From Paenibacillus artemisiicola (GTDB taxonomy: Bacteria; Bacillota; Bacilli; Paenibacillales; Paenibacillaceae), in NCBI RefSeq assembly GCF_017652985.1, contig NZ_JAGGDJ010000050.1, forward strand, positions 1 through 40,455: 40,455 nt of DNA, written 5' to 3'. Positions 24,504 to 31,500 of the stretch are shown one piece after another (the stretch's first letter is position 1; each line of letters starts with the position of its first letter). The notes beneath the pieces are model-generated. The model was not told the DNA's origin and did not search any database. It saw only the letters and a list, made by a program, of their open reading frames with translations. The translations under genes were made by a program, and so were the position numbers.

Positions 24504-25274
24504 ATGAAGATGGCAAAACCGAAATGGCTGCTGGTGCCGGTCTTGGCGCTCGCGGTAGGAGTGGGTGCGATGCTCGGAGGAGCGGGACAAGGCGGCAAGC
24601 CGGTCTATGCGGTGGACAACGGCGCGGCCGTGCAGAAGAACACGATTACGGTGTCGGGCAACGGCAAGATCGAAGCGGCGCCGGACGTCGCCTACGTGAG
24701 CGTGGCGGTCGAGGCGCGGGCGGCGACGGCGAAGGACGCGCAGGCGAAGAACGCGACGCAGTTCTCGGGGCTGACGAAGCTGCTCTACGAGACGTACAAG
24801 ATCGCGACGAAGGACGTCAAGACGACGGGCTTCTCCGTGCAGCCGGAGTACGAGTACAACCCGAAGGACGGCTCGAGCAAGGTCAAGGACTACGTAGCCG
24901 TGCATGCGGTGCAGGTGACGACCCGCGACTTGAACGGCATCGGCAAGCTGCTGGACGATCTGTCCGCTGCCGGCGCGAACCGCGTCGACGGCGTACGGTT
25001 CGATACGGAGAAGCAGGAGCAGTATGAGCTGCAGGCGCTCGATAATGCGATGGCGAACGCCAAAGCGAAAGCCGCGGCGCTCGCGAAGGCGGCCGGCAAG
25101 CAGGTGACGGACGTCGTCACGATTACGCAGAACAGCGCAAGCAGCGGTCCGATCTTCATCAACAAAGGCGAAATGGCGGCGGCGGATTCGGCGGCAGGGG
25201 CGCCAAGCACGAGCGTGCAGACGGGCGAAATTACCGTCTCCGCCGACATTACCGTCGTGTACGAAATGCAATAA
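24504..25274 (+). CDS. secreted SIMPL-domain (DUF541) protein
   Basis: A 256-residue protein with an N-terminal signal peptide (basic MKMAKPKW, hydrophobic core LLVPVLALAVGVGAML, likely cleavage near AVYAVDN). The mature part is a SIMPL/DUF541 domain: NTITVSGNGKIEAAPDVAYVSVAVEA near the start and AKAAALAKAAGKQV near residue 190 are typical. Family members are periplasmic or surface proteins, one named for an interaction with a signalling kinase; the function here is unknown. The start is uncertain: ATG 24504, GTG 24501 and TTG 24477 are all in frame downstream of or overlapping a weak AAGGGG site. Confidence 0.85.
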   Translation: MKMAKPKWLLVPVLALAVGVGAMLGGAGQGGKPVYAVDNGAAVQKNTITVSGNGKIEAAPDVAYVSVAVEARAATAKDAQAKNATQFSGLTKLLYETYKIATKDVKTTGFSVQPEYEYNPKDGSSKVKDYVAVHAVQVTTRDLNGIGKLLDDLSAAGANRVDGVRFDTEKQEQYELQALDNAMANAKAKAAALAKAAGKQVTDVVTITQNSASSGPIFINKGEMAAADSAAGAPSTSVQTGEITVSADITVVYEMQ

Positions 25275-25307
25275 AGCATGCAAAGCGCAAGAACCCGTGC
25301 CATAACC

Positions 25308-25346
25308 AAAGAAGACCGGCCTCTCCGGAAGAGGCCGGTCTTCTTT
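25308..25346. terminator. bidirectional terminator between the SIMPL gene and the sda-like gene
   Basis: A perfect 17-base stem (25308-25324 with 25330-25346) with a five-base loop begins with AAAG and ends with CTTT. It can therefore serve both converging genes. Confidence 0.9.
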
Positions 25347-25371
25347 ATGAACTGCCTTGCAAGCGGCGCGG

Positions 25372-25686
25372 CTAAGCCGGCGACTTCTGGTCGTCGTTGG
25401 CGTTTAGTCCGCGCTGCTCGATCGCGTGCTCGATCAGCGAGATGAACTCTTCGGAGAGGTGCATCGCTTTCGCTTCCTGGTACACTTCGATTAGATGAGT
25501 ATCGCTAAGCGGACGCAGCAAAAGCGATCGATCCTGCATCGGCAGAAACAGATTGTGCGTATCGGGTTCGGACGGCGCATGCGTAAATTTGGGTTCGAAC
25601 GTGGGTGCGTATGGCGTAAAGGCATTGCCCGGGTCATTGGATCGAATGAAATTTCGCACGCTTGCGAATGGTTTCGTAAGTTTCAT
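25372..25686 (-). CDS. Sda-like sporulation histidine kinase inhibitor, N-terminally extended
   Basis: The frame encodes 104 residues. Residues 58-95 (LRPLSDTHLIEVYQEAKAM onward to IEHAIEQRGL) align well with B. subtilis Sda, a 46-residue helical hairpin that blocks KinA autophosphorylation when replication is perturbed. The first 55 residues are unrelated to Sda and rich in Pro and Phe. ATG 25686 has GGAG 10 bases upstream, so the long form is possible. A short form could start at an in-frame TTG at 25521, with AGGA 10 bases upstream, giving a 49-residue Sda of normal size. Which is made cannot be settled by eye. No obvious DnaA boxes are visible upstream. Confidence 0.75.
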   Translation of the reverse strand: MKLTKPFASVRNFIRSNDPGNAFTPYAPTFEPKFTHAPSEPDTHNLFLPMQDRSLLLRPLSDTHLIEVYQEAKAMHLSEEFISLIEHAIEQRGLNANDDQKSPA

Positions 25687-25789
25687 GCGTGTGCAACTCC
25701 GTTTTATAGATTTTACTGCGTAGCCTAAGGGAAGGTGAAACTGGAATCATTTAGTACATAGTAACACGATTTAAAGGGATCGTCCTTAT

Positions 25790-25809
25790 GCATTCACAGC
25801 GTTGAATGC
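25790..25809. repeat. inverted repeat between the sda-like gene and clpP
   Basis: GCATTCA (25790-25796) and TGAATGC (25803-25809) form a 7-base inverted repeat with a six-base centre. It lies four bases upstream of a TTGACA box on the plus strand and about 100 bases upstream of the sda-like start, so it could be an operator for either. Confidence 0.4.
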
Positions 25810-25812
25810 TTA

Positions 25813-25841
25813 TTGACAATCAGTCACATGTGTGATATATG
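25813..25841 (+). promoter_or_regulatory. promoter-like sequence with no downstream gene on its strand
   Basis: A perfect TTGACA (25813-25818) is followed after 17 bases by TATATG (25836-25841). The spacer contains the palindrome CACATGTG (25826-25833). No plus-strand gene follows; a transcript would run over the clpP terminator and antisense to clpP. Confidence 0.45.
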
Positions 25842-25856
25842 AGAGAAATTTAACAA

Positions 25857-25893
25857 CATTAAAACGCGTTAACCCCGTGAAGGATTAACGCGT
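25857..25893 (-). terminator. Rho-independent terminator of clpP
   Basis: On the minus strand ACGCGTTAA (25893-25885) pairs with TTAACGCGT (25872-25864), followed by TTTTAATG. It lies 57 bases after the clpP stop. Confidence 0.85.
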
Positions 25894-25949
25894 CTGAATG
25901 TCGTGCCGCATGAAATCTTACAAATCTTACACAAAGCAAATCGCGGACC

Positions 25950-26540
25950 TTACAGCTTTTCGATTACTTTGTCGACGAGGCCGTAGGCTGCCGCTTCGGC
26001 CGCCGACATGAAATAGTCGCGGTCCGTGTCGCGTTCGATTTTCTCGAGCGTTTGGCCGGTGCGCTCCACGAGGATGCGGTTCAGCGTGTCCCGCGTCTTC
26101 AGGATGTGCTTCGCGCGAATCTCGATGTCGCTGGCTTGGCCTTGCGCGCCGCCGAGCGGCTGATGGATCATCACTTCGCTGTTCGGGAGGGCGTAGCGCT
26201 TGCCTTTCGCGCCGGCCGCGAGAAGGAAGGCGCCCATGGAAGCCGCCATGCCGACGCAGATCGTCGAGACCTCCGGCTTAATGAAGTTCATTGTATCGAA
26301 GATGGCGAGACCGGCCGAAACCGAGCCGCCGGGGCTGTTGATGTAGAGCGAGATGTCTTTGTCGGGATCGTCCGCCGCCAGGAACAGCAGCTGCGCGATA
26401 ATGGAGTTGGCGACCAGATCATTGACCGGCGTGCCGAGGAAGACAATCCGATCCTTCAGCAAGCGGGAGTAAATGTCGTAGGCGCGCTCCCCGCGGTTGT
26501 TTTGCTCGATAACCATGGGTACGAAGTTCATCGATTCCAT
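25950..26540 (-). CDS. clpP: ATP-dependent Clp protease proteolytic subunit
   Basis: A 196-residue serine protease subunit that forms the 14-mer barrel used by ClpX and ClpC. The catalytic Ser lies in CVGMAASMGAFLL near residue 101, the His in NSEVMIHQPLGGAQGQA near 126, and the Asp in RDTDRDYFMSAAEA near 175. The oxyanion-side loop INSPGGSVSAG is near 70. The N-terminus MNFVPMVIEQNNRGERAYDI is typical. I start at ATG 26540 because AGGAGGG lies 8 bases upstream; the conserved MNF begins three codons later. Expression is very probably under CtsR, whose operator overlaps its promoter. Confidence 0.97.
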   Translation of the reverse strand: MESMNFVPMVIEQNNRGERAYDIYSRLLKDRIVFLGTPVNDLVANSIIAQLLFLAADDPDKDISLYINSPGGSVSAGLAIFDTMNFIKPEVSTICVGMAASMGAFLLAAGAKGKRYALPNSEVMIHQPLGGAQGQASDIEIRAKHILKTRDTLNRILVERTGQTLEKIERDTDRDYFMSAAEAAAYGLVDKVIEKL

Positions 26541-26597
26541 CGTGGTTCCCTCCTAAAACGAAAATGGTTTTTTGAAAAAGATGTAGCGTGTAATGAC

Positions 26598-26626
26598 ATT
26601 CTAACGGATAAAACGGCAAAAGTCAA
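26598..26626 (-). promoter_or_regulatory. sigma-A promoter of clpP
   Basis: On the minus strand TTGACT (26626-26621) and TAGAAT (26603-26598) are 17 bases apart, each with 5 of 6 consensus bases. The start codon is about 58 bases downstream of the -10 box. Confidence 0.85.
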
Positions 26627-26637
26627 AGAAGGTCAAA
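26621..26637 (+). promoter_or_regulatory. CtsR operator
   Basis: AGTCAAA (26621-26627), GAA and GGTCAAA (26631-26637) fit the CtsR heptad direct repeat (RGTCAAA, NAN, RGTCAAA) at every position. It overlaps the clpP -35 box, so bound CtsR would block RNA polymerase. This is the known heat-shock control of clpP in Firmicutes. Confidence 0.92.
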
Positions 26638-26730
26638 TAACGGGCGGAAGCGAGAGAAACCGGGCCTCGGGGGGTTACTTTCCGGGAGATTTGGAGATGC
26701 TGATTGGGTCGGCCGCGGTTCCGGAAACGC

Positions 26731-26765
26731 AAGAAGGACCTTCCGGAAGCGGAAGGCCCTTCTTC
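26731..26765. terminator. hairpin between the clpP promoter region and tRNA-Arg
   Basis: AAGAAGG-A-CCTTCC (26731-26744) pairs with GGAAGG-C-CCTTCTT, with one mismatch. On the minus strand it would end the tRNA-Arg transcript, but the T run there is interrupted (CTTGCGTTT). Confidence 0.5.
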
Positions 26766-26794
26766 ATATGTAGACGTTCTGATTAATAAGGTAA

Positions 26795-26869
26795 TGGCGC
26801 GCCCGCGAGGAATTGAACCTCGATCTCAGGCTCCGGAGGCCTACGTCATATCCATTGGACCACGGGCGC
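26795..26869 (-). tRNA. tRNA-Arg (CCG)
   Basis: On the minus strand the acceptor GCGCCCG pairs with CGGGCGC, the anticodon CCG is flanked by CT and GA, the T arm reads GAGGTTCAATTCCTC, and CCA is encoded. It is a solitary gene with its own promoter, divergent from cggR. Confidence 0.96.
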
Positions 26870-26894
26870 ATGCTCGTTTGTGACAGCAAAATTG

Positions 26895-26923
26895 ATTATA
26901 GGGGATAGCAAGCAAAATTGCAA
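26895..26923 (-). promoter_or_regulatory. promoter of tRNA-Arg
   Basis: On the minus strand TTGCAA (26923-26918) is followed after 17 bases by a perfect TATAAT (26900-26895), 25 bases before the tRNA. Confidence 0.82.
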
Positions 26924-26988
26924 GTCCGACTTTGAAAATAATTTTGTGTAAATCGTGTCCGTAATCGTTTTCAATCCTCCGGCCGGTC

Positions 26989-27017
26989 TTGCCCCCGCCA
27001 ATCGAATGGGGTACAAT
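26989..27017 (+). promoter_or_regulatory. promoter of the cggR-glycolysis operon
   Basis: TTGCCC (26989-26994) and TACAAT (27012-27017) are 17 bases apart. The expected transcription start lies at the first base pairs of the CggR operator that follows. Confidence 0.78.
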
Positions 27018-27022
27018 AACGG

Positions 27023-27058
27023 TGGGACGAAAAACGATCATGCGGGACATTTTGTGTC
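27023..27058 (+). promoter_or_regulatory. CggR operator, two half-sites
   Basis: The B. subtilis operator has the form CGGGAC-N6-TGTC-N4-CGGGAC-N6-TGTC. Here the order is TGGGAC (27023), six bases, CGAT, four bases, CGGGAC (27043), six bases, TGTC (27055-27058). The downstream half-site is perfect, the upstream one degenerate, and all spacings agree. It sits directly after the promoter, as expected for a roadblock-type repressor relieved by fructose-1,6-bisphosphate. Confidence 0.88.
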
Positions 27059-27118
27059 CCTTGATATTGTCGGTCCCGGAATAATCCAGCTCTCTCGTAA
27101 CTGGAGTTGATGTTGAAG

Positions 27119-28165
27119 ATGCACGCGCTGATCGCCATACAACAGCAGCTTCTGCCGGACTTGCTCGTCGTCATGCGCAAGCGGTACCTTATACTCCGTC
27201 AGGTGATGCTCTCGGATATGATCGGCAGGCGCTCGCTCGCCGCATCCCTGGACATGACGGAACGCGTGCTTCGCGCCGAAACGGACTTCCTCAAATCGCA
27301 GGACCTACTGATCATCGACGCCGGCGGCATGCGGATCAGCGAAGCGGGCAAACGCCTCCTCGAAGAGATGGAGCCGTTCTATAAGGCGATGTTCGGCTTA
27401 TCGGAGCTGGAAGAGAAGATCCGCAGGCATTTCGGCCTGAAGCAGGTGGTCATCGTATCCGGAGACTCGGACGAATCGCCGGTCACGCGGCGGGAGCTCG
27501 GGCGGGCAGGCTGCAGCGTGCTCCGCAAGGATATGAAGGACAACGACGTCATCGCGGTGACGGGCGGGTCGACGCTCGCGCAGATGGCGGGTCAGCTGAC
27601 CTCGCAGGCGCCGCTCAAGAACAACCTGTTCGTGCCGGCGCGCGGCGGATTGGGCGAAAGCCTCGATTACCAGGCGAACACGATCGCCTCCACCATGGCG
27701 AAGCGGACGGGGGCGCAGTACCGGCTGCTGCATGTGCCCGACCATCTCGGCGAGGAAGCGTACACGTCGCTCATGCAGGAACCGAACGTGCGCGAGATCG
27801 TGGAGGTCATCCGCAGGTCCCGCATCGTCGTTCACGGCATCGGAGACGCTATGGTCATGGCAAGGCGAAGGCGCGTGGACGCCACGGTCGCGGAAGCGAT
27901 GCAGGCGGAGGGAGCGCTCGCGGAATCGTTCGGGTATTATTTCGACCGCAACGGCGCCGTCGTCCACAAGATGCTGACCGCGGGACTGCGGCTCGAAGAC
28001 ATCATGGAGACGGAAGTCGTCATCGCGATCGCCGGCGGACGGAGCAAAGGCGAAGCCATCGCGGCGGTCATGCGCTTCGGGCACGACGACGTGCTCGTGA
28101 CGGACGAAGCCGCGGCGCTGGAAATCGCGTCGATCATCGATAAGGAGTCGGCGCAGCAAGGATGA
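27119..28165 (+). CDS. cggR: central glycolytic genes regulator CggR
   Basis: A DeoR/SorC-type repressor of 348 residues from the chosen start. The N-terminal winged helix includes IGRRSLAASLDMTERVLRAE near residues 35-54. The sugar-phosphate-binding domain follows, with TGGSTLAQMA near 145 and VVHGIGDAMVMARRR near 240. In B. subtilis CggR represses its own operon and is released by fructose-1,6-bisphosphate. The start is uncertain: ATG 27119 aligns with the B. subtilis N-terminus (MxxLIxxxxxLLPDLL), but TTG 27113 or ATG 27110 lie nearer to GGAG at 27103-27106. It heads gapA-pgk-tpiA-gpmI-eno and has its operator just upstream. Confidence 0.93.
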   Translation: MHALIAIQQQLLPDLLVVMRKRYLILRQVMLSDMIGRRSLAASLDMTERVLRAETDFLKSQDLLIIDAGGMRISEAGKRLLEEMEPFYKAMFGLSELEEKIRRHFGLKQVVIVSGDSDESPVTRRELGRAGCSVLRKDMKDNDVIAVTGGSTLAQMAGQLTSQAPLKNNLFVPARGGLGESLDYQANTIASTMAKRTGAQYRLLHVPDHLGEEAYTSLMQEPNVREIVEVIRRSRIVVHGIGDAMVMARRRRVDATVAEAMQAEGALAESFGYYFDRNGAVVHKMLTAGLRLEDIMETEVVIAIAGGRSKGEAIAAVMRFGHDDVLVTDEAAALEIASIIDKESAQQG

Positions 28166-28257
28166 ACGCAGTGATCTTGACGAATCGGGGCGGCCCCGTG
28201 GCCTTTCGCCGAAGCTCGTCTTGAGATAAATGAAATCATGTCTAGGAGGAAACAAAA

Positions 28258-29262
28258 ATGGTAAAAGTTGGTATTAACGGTTTTGGTCGCATCGGTCGCA
28301 ACGTATTCCGCGCCGCTCTGAACAACCCGAATGTCGAAATCGTCGCAGTCAACGATCTGACGGACACGAACACGCTTGCTCACCTGCTGAAGTACGACAC
28401 GACGCACGGCAAGCTCGACGGCACGGTTGAAGCAAAAGAAGGCGCGCTGGTCGTAAACGGCCGCGAGATCAAAGTGTTTGCTGAACGCAACCCTGAAAAC
28501 CTCCCTTGGGCATCCGTCGGCGCGGAAATCGTCGTTGAATCCACGGGTATTTTCACGGCGAAAGAAAAAGCCGAGCTTCACCTGAAGGGCGGCGCGAAGA
28601 AAGTCATCATCTCCGCACCGGCTTCCAACGAAGACATCACGATCGTCATGGGCGTCAACGAAGACAAGTACGATGCGGCCGCTCACACGATTATCTCCAA
28701 CGCGTCTTGCACGACGAACTGTCTGGCTCCGTTCGCAAAAGTGCTTAACGACAAATTCGGCATCGTAAAAGGCATGATGACGACCATTCACTCGTACACG
28801 AACGATCAATCCGTGCTTGACGTTCCGCATAAAGATCTGCGCCGCGCTCGCGCTGCCGCGGAAAACATCATTCCTTCTTCCACGGGCGCTGCCAAGGCGG
28901 TATCCCTTGTACTGCCCGAGCTGAAAGGCAAATTGAACGGCATGGCCATGCGCGTACCTACGCCTAACGTTTCCGTAACCGACCTGGTTGCCGAGCTGAA
29001 AGTCAACGTGACGGTCGAAGAAGTGAACGCGGCGCTGAAAGACGCTTCCGAAACGTCCCTTAAAGGCATCTTGAACTACAACGAAGAGCCGCTTGTATCG
29101 AGCGACTACAACCACGACCCTGCTTCCTCCACGATCGACGCGCTGTCGACGATGGTCGTTGAAGGCAACATGGTTAAAGTCATCTCCTGGTACGACAACG
29201 AGTGGGGCTATTCCAACCGCGTCGTCGACCTGGCTGCATATATCGCGTCGAAAGGCCTGTAA
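28258..29262 (+). CDS. gapA: glyceraldehyde-3-phosphate dehydrogenase
   Basis: A 334-residue glycolytic enzyme that oxidises glyceraldehyde-3-phosphate to 1,3-bisphosphoglycerate with NAD. The Rossmann motif INGFGRIGRNVFRAA is at residues 6-20, the active-site Cys in SNASCTTNCLAP near 152, and HSYTNDQ near 178. The C-terminal SWYDNEWGYSNRVVD is conserved. TAGGAGG precedes the ATG by 8 bases. Codon choice (many CGT, GCT, GTT, CTG codons) differs from the GC-rich pgk, tpiA and gpmI downstream, as expected for a very highly expressed gene. By position after cggR it is the glycolytic GapA rather than the gluconeogenic GapB. Confidence 0.97.
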   Translation: MVKVGINGFGRIGRNVFRAALNNPNVEIVAVNDLTDTNTLAHLLKYDTTHGKLDGTVEAKEGALVVNGREIKVFAERNPENLPWASVGAEIVVESTGIFTAKEKAELHLKGGAKKVIISAPASNEDITIVMGVNEDKYDAAAHTIISNASCTTNCLAPFAKVLNDKFGIVKGMMTTIHSYTNDQSVLDVPHKDLRRARAAAENIIPSSTGAAKAVSLVLPELKGKLNGMAMRVPTPNVSVTDLVAELKVNVTVEEVNAALKDASETSLKGILNYNEEPLVSSDYNHDPASSTIDALSTMVVEGNMVKVISWYDNEWGYSNRVVDLAAYIASKGL

Positions 29263-29334
29263 GAAGCGGCGGATGTCCGTTGTCCCCCTTTGAACGGGGA
29301 TACCGAGGGTCCACCTCTGGACACCCGACGTTTG

Positions 29335-29407
29335 GCGAAGGAGCTGCCGGTGCAGCTCCTTCGCGGTGGTTTACGGGGACCCGCGGCCCGGCGCCGTTCT
29401 CGGCGCC
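29335..29407 (+). repeat. hairpins in the gapA-pgk gap
   Basis: The 262-base gap holds a perfect 13-base stem (29335-29347 with 29352-29364) and a 7-base GC stem (29390-29396 with 29401-29407). A smaller stem lies near 29309-29322. No T run follows any of them, so they are more likely mRNA stabilisers, processing sites or partial attenuators than terminators. Confidence 0.65.
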
Positions 29408-29443
29408 TTCACACATAGACAGATAGACCCGCGAGAGCGGATA

Positions 29444-29472
29444 TTGGATAGCGTGGAGAATTTCAATACACT
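29444..29472 (+). promoter_or_regulatory. possible internal promoter before pgk
   Basis: TTGGAT (29444-29449) and TACACT (29467-29472) are 17 bases apart, each with 4 of 6 consensus bases. It could give CggR-independent expression of pgk to eno, needed in gluconeogenesis. This is a weak match. Confidence 0.3.
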
Positions 29473-29524
29473 TTGACCTGTTTTCCGCTTCATGGCGGCT
29501 TGGGTACCGGGAGGAATTCTGCTA

Positions 29525-30706
29525 ATGAACAAGAAGAGTGTGCGTGACGTAGAAGTAGCGGGCAAGCGCGTATTCGTGCGCGTCGATTTCAACGTGCCGA
29601 TGGAGAACGGATCGATTACGGACGATACGCGGATCCGCGAGACGCTGCCGACGATCCAATACTTGATCGAGAAGGGCGCGAAAGTGATTTTGGCGAGCCA
29701 CATGGGCCGTCCGAAAGGCCAAGTCGTGGAAGAGCTGCGCCTCACGAAAGCCGGCGAGCGTCTGTCCGAGCTGCTCGGCAAGCCCGTGGCGAAAGCCGAC
29801 GAGGCGATCGGCGACGCGGCGAAGGCGGCGGCAGCCGGCCTGAAGGACGGCGACGTGCTGCTGCTCGAGAACGTGCGCTTCTACGAGGGCGAAGAGAAGA
29901 ACGATCCGGAGCTGGCGAAGGCGTTCGCCGAGCTGGCCGACCTGTTCGTCAACGACGCGTTCGGCGCCGCGCACCGCGCGCATGCGTCGACGGAAGGCAT
30001 CGCGCACTACCTGCCGGCCGTATCCGGCCTGCTGATGGAGAAGGAACTCGACGTCCTCGGCAAGGCGCTGTCGAACCCCGAGCGTCCGTTCACGGCGATC
30101 GTCGGCGGCTCCAAGGTCAAGGACAAGATCGACGTCATCAACAAAATGATCGAGATAGCGGACAACATCATCATCGGCGGCGGCCTGTCCTACACGTTCT
30201 TCAAGGCGCAAGGCCATGAAATCGGCCAATCGCTGTGCGATAACTCGAAGCTCGACCTGGCGCTGGAATTCATCGAGAAGGCGAAGGCGCAAGGCAAGCA
30301 GTTCCTGCTGCCGGTCGACATCGTCATCACGGACGAGTTCAGCCCGAACGCGAACACGAAGATCGTCGACGTCGACGGCATCCCGGCCGACTGGGAAGGC
30401 ATCGACATCGGACCGAAGACGCGCGAGATCTACGCGGACGTCATCAAGAACTCCAAGCTTGTCGTCTGGAACGGCCCGATGGGCGTGTTCGAGATCGAGC
30501 CGTTCTCCCACGGCACGCGCGCGGTCGCGCAAGCCTGCGCCGAGACGGAAGCCTATACGGTCATCGGCGGCGGCGACTCCGCGGCGGCGGCCGAGAAGTT
30601 CCGCCTGGCCGACAAAATGGACCACATCTCCACGGGCGGCGGCGCTTCCCTGGAATTCATGGAAGGCAAGGCGCTTCCGGGCGTCGTTGCGCTGAACGAT
30701 AAGTAA
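29525..30706 (+). CDS. pgk: phosphoglycerate kinase
   Basis: A 393-residue two-domain kinase that makes ATP from 1,3-bisphosphoglycerate. The signature VFVRVDFNVPMENGSITDD lies near residues 15-33, HMGRPKG near 60, GGSKVKDKID near 195, and the ATP-binding IGGGDSAAAAEKF near 350. I chose ATG 29525 with GGGAGG 10 bases upstream; the frame is open to 29492 but those residues are not part of Pgk. Forty bases separate it from tpiA. Confidence 0.97.
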   Translation: MNKKSVRDVEVAGKRVFVRVDFNVPMENGSITDDTRIRETLPTIQYLIEKGAKVILASHMGRPKGQVVEELRLTKAGERLSELLGKPVAKADEAIGDAAKAAAAGLKDGDVLLLENVRFYEGEEKNDPELAKAFAELADLFVNDAFGAAHRAHASTEGIAHYLPAVSGLLMEKELDVLGKALSNPERPFTAIVGGSKVKDKIDVINKMIEIADNIIIGGGLSYTFFKAQGHEIGQSLCDNSKLDLALEFIEKAKAQGKQFLLPVDIVITDEFSPNANTKIVDVDGIPADWEGIDIGPKTREIYADVIKNSKLVVWNGPMGVFEIEPFSHGTRAVAQACAETEAYTVIGGGDSAAAAEKFRLADKMDHISTGGGASLEFMEGKALPGVVALNDK

Positions 30707-30746
30707 GAACCGAACCGATTGCGAAGGTAAAGGAGCGATTGCGACC

Positions 30747-31499
30747 ATGCGTAAACCGATTATTGCGGGCAACTGGAAAATGTTCAAAACCGTGTCGGAG
30801 GCGACGGCATTCTTCGCGGACGTGAAGGGCAAAGCGGAAGTCGACGGCGTCGAAACCGTCATTTGCGCGCCGTTCACGACGCTGCCGGCGCTCGTCGAAG
30901 CGGCGAAAGGCACGTCGATCGCCATCGGCGCGCAAAACGTCCATTTCGAGGACAACGGCGCGTTCACGGGCGAGATCAGCGGCGTCATGCTGAAGGACCT
31001 CGGCGTGAAATACGTCATTATCGGGCACTCCGAGCGCCGCGCGTACTTCGCGGAGACGGACGAGATCGTGAACAAGAAGGTGCAGGCGGCGTTCAAGCAC
31101 GGCCTGACGCCGATCGTCTGCGTCGGCGAGAAGCTCGAAGAGCGCGAAGCCGAGCAAACGAAAACCGTCTGCAAGGTGCAGACGGAAGCGGCGTTCCAAG
31201 GCCTTTCCGCCGCGCAAGCGGCCGAAGTGGTCGTCGCGTACGAGCCGATCTGGGCGATCGGAACGGGCAAATCGTCGACGGCGGCCGACGCCGAGGACGT
31301 CATCGCGTTCATCCGCGGCGTCATCGCCGGGCTGTACGACGCGGCGACGGCGAACGCGGTCCGCATCCAATACGGCGGCAGCGTAAAGCCGAACAACGTA
31401 AGCGAATATATGGGACAATCCGACATCGACGGCGCCTTGGTCGGCGGAGCGAGCCTCGAGCCCGCTTCCTTCATTCAGCTGGTCGAGGGGGCAAAATAA
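30747..31499 (+). CDS. tpiA: triosephosphate isomerase
   Basis: A 250-residue TIM barrel interconverting dihydroxyacetone phosphate and glyceraldehyde-3-phosphate. The N-terminal IAGNWKMFK holds the catalytic Asn and Lys (near 10-12), GHSERR the electrophilic His (near 95), and AYEPIWAIGTGKSST the catalytic Glu and the flexible loop (near 165-180). The phosphate loop IQYGGSVKPNN is near 208. AAGGAG is upstream of the ATG, and gpmI begins one base after the stop. Confidence 0.97.
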   Translation: MRKPIIAGNWKMFKTVSEATAFFADVKGKAEVDGVETVICAPFTTLPALVEAAKGTSIAIGAQNVHFEDNGAFTGEISGVMLKDLGVKYVIIGHSERRAYFAETDEIVNKKVQAAFKHGLTPIVCVGEKLEEREAEQTKTVCKVQTEAAFQGLSAAQAAEVVVAYEPIWAIGTGKSSTAADAEDVIAFIRGVIAGLYDAATANAVRIQYGGSVKPNNVSEYMGQSDIDGALVGGASLEPASFIQLVEGAK

Positions 31500-31500
31500 G

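Noticed and set aside
25687..25860. DnaA boxes upstream of the sda-like gene
   Set aside because: I looked for TTATNCACA on both strands and saw no convincing copy, although B. subtilis sda is DnaA-controlled.
29522..31474. A 650-codon minus-strand frame across pgk and tpiA
   Set aside because: It is a shadow of pgk and tpiA; there is no ribosome site and no recognisable domain.
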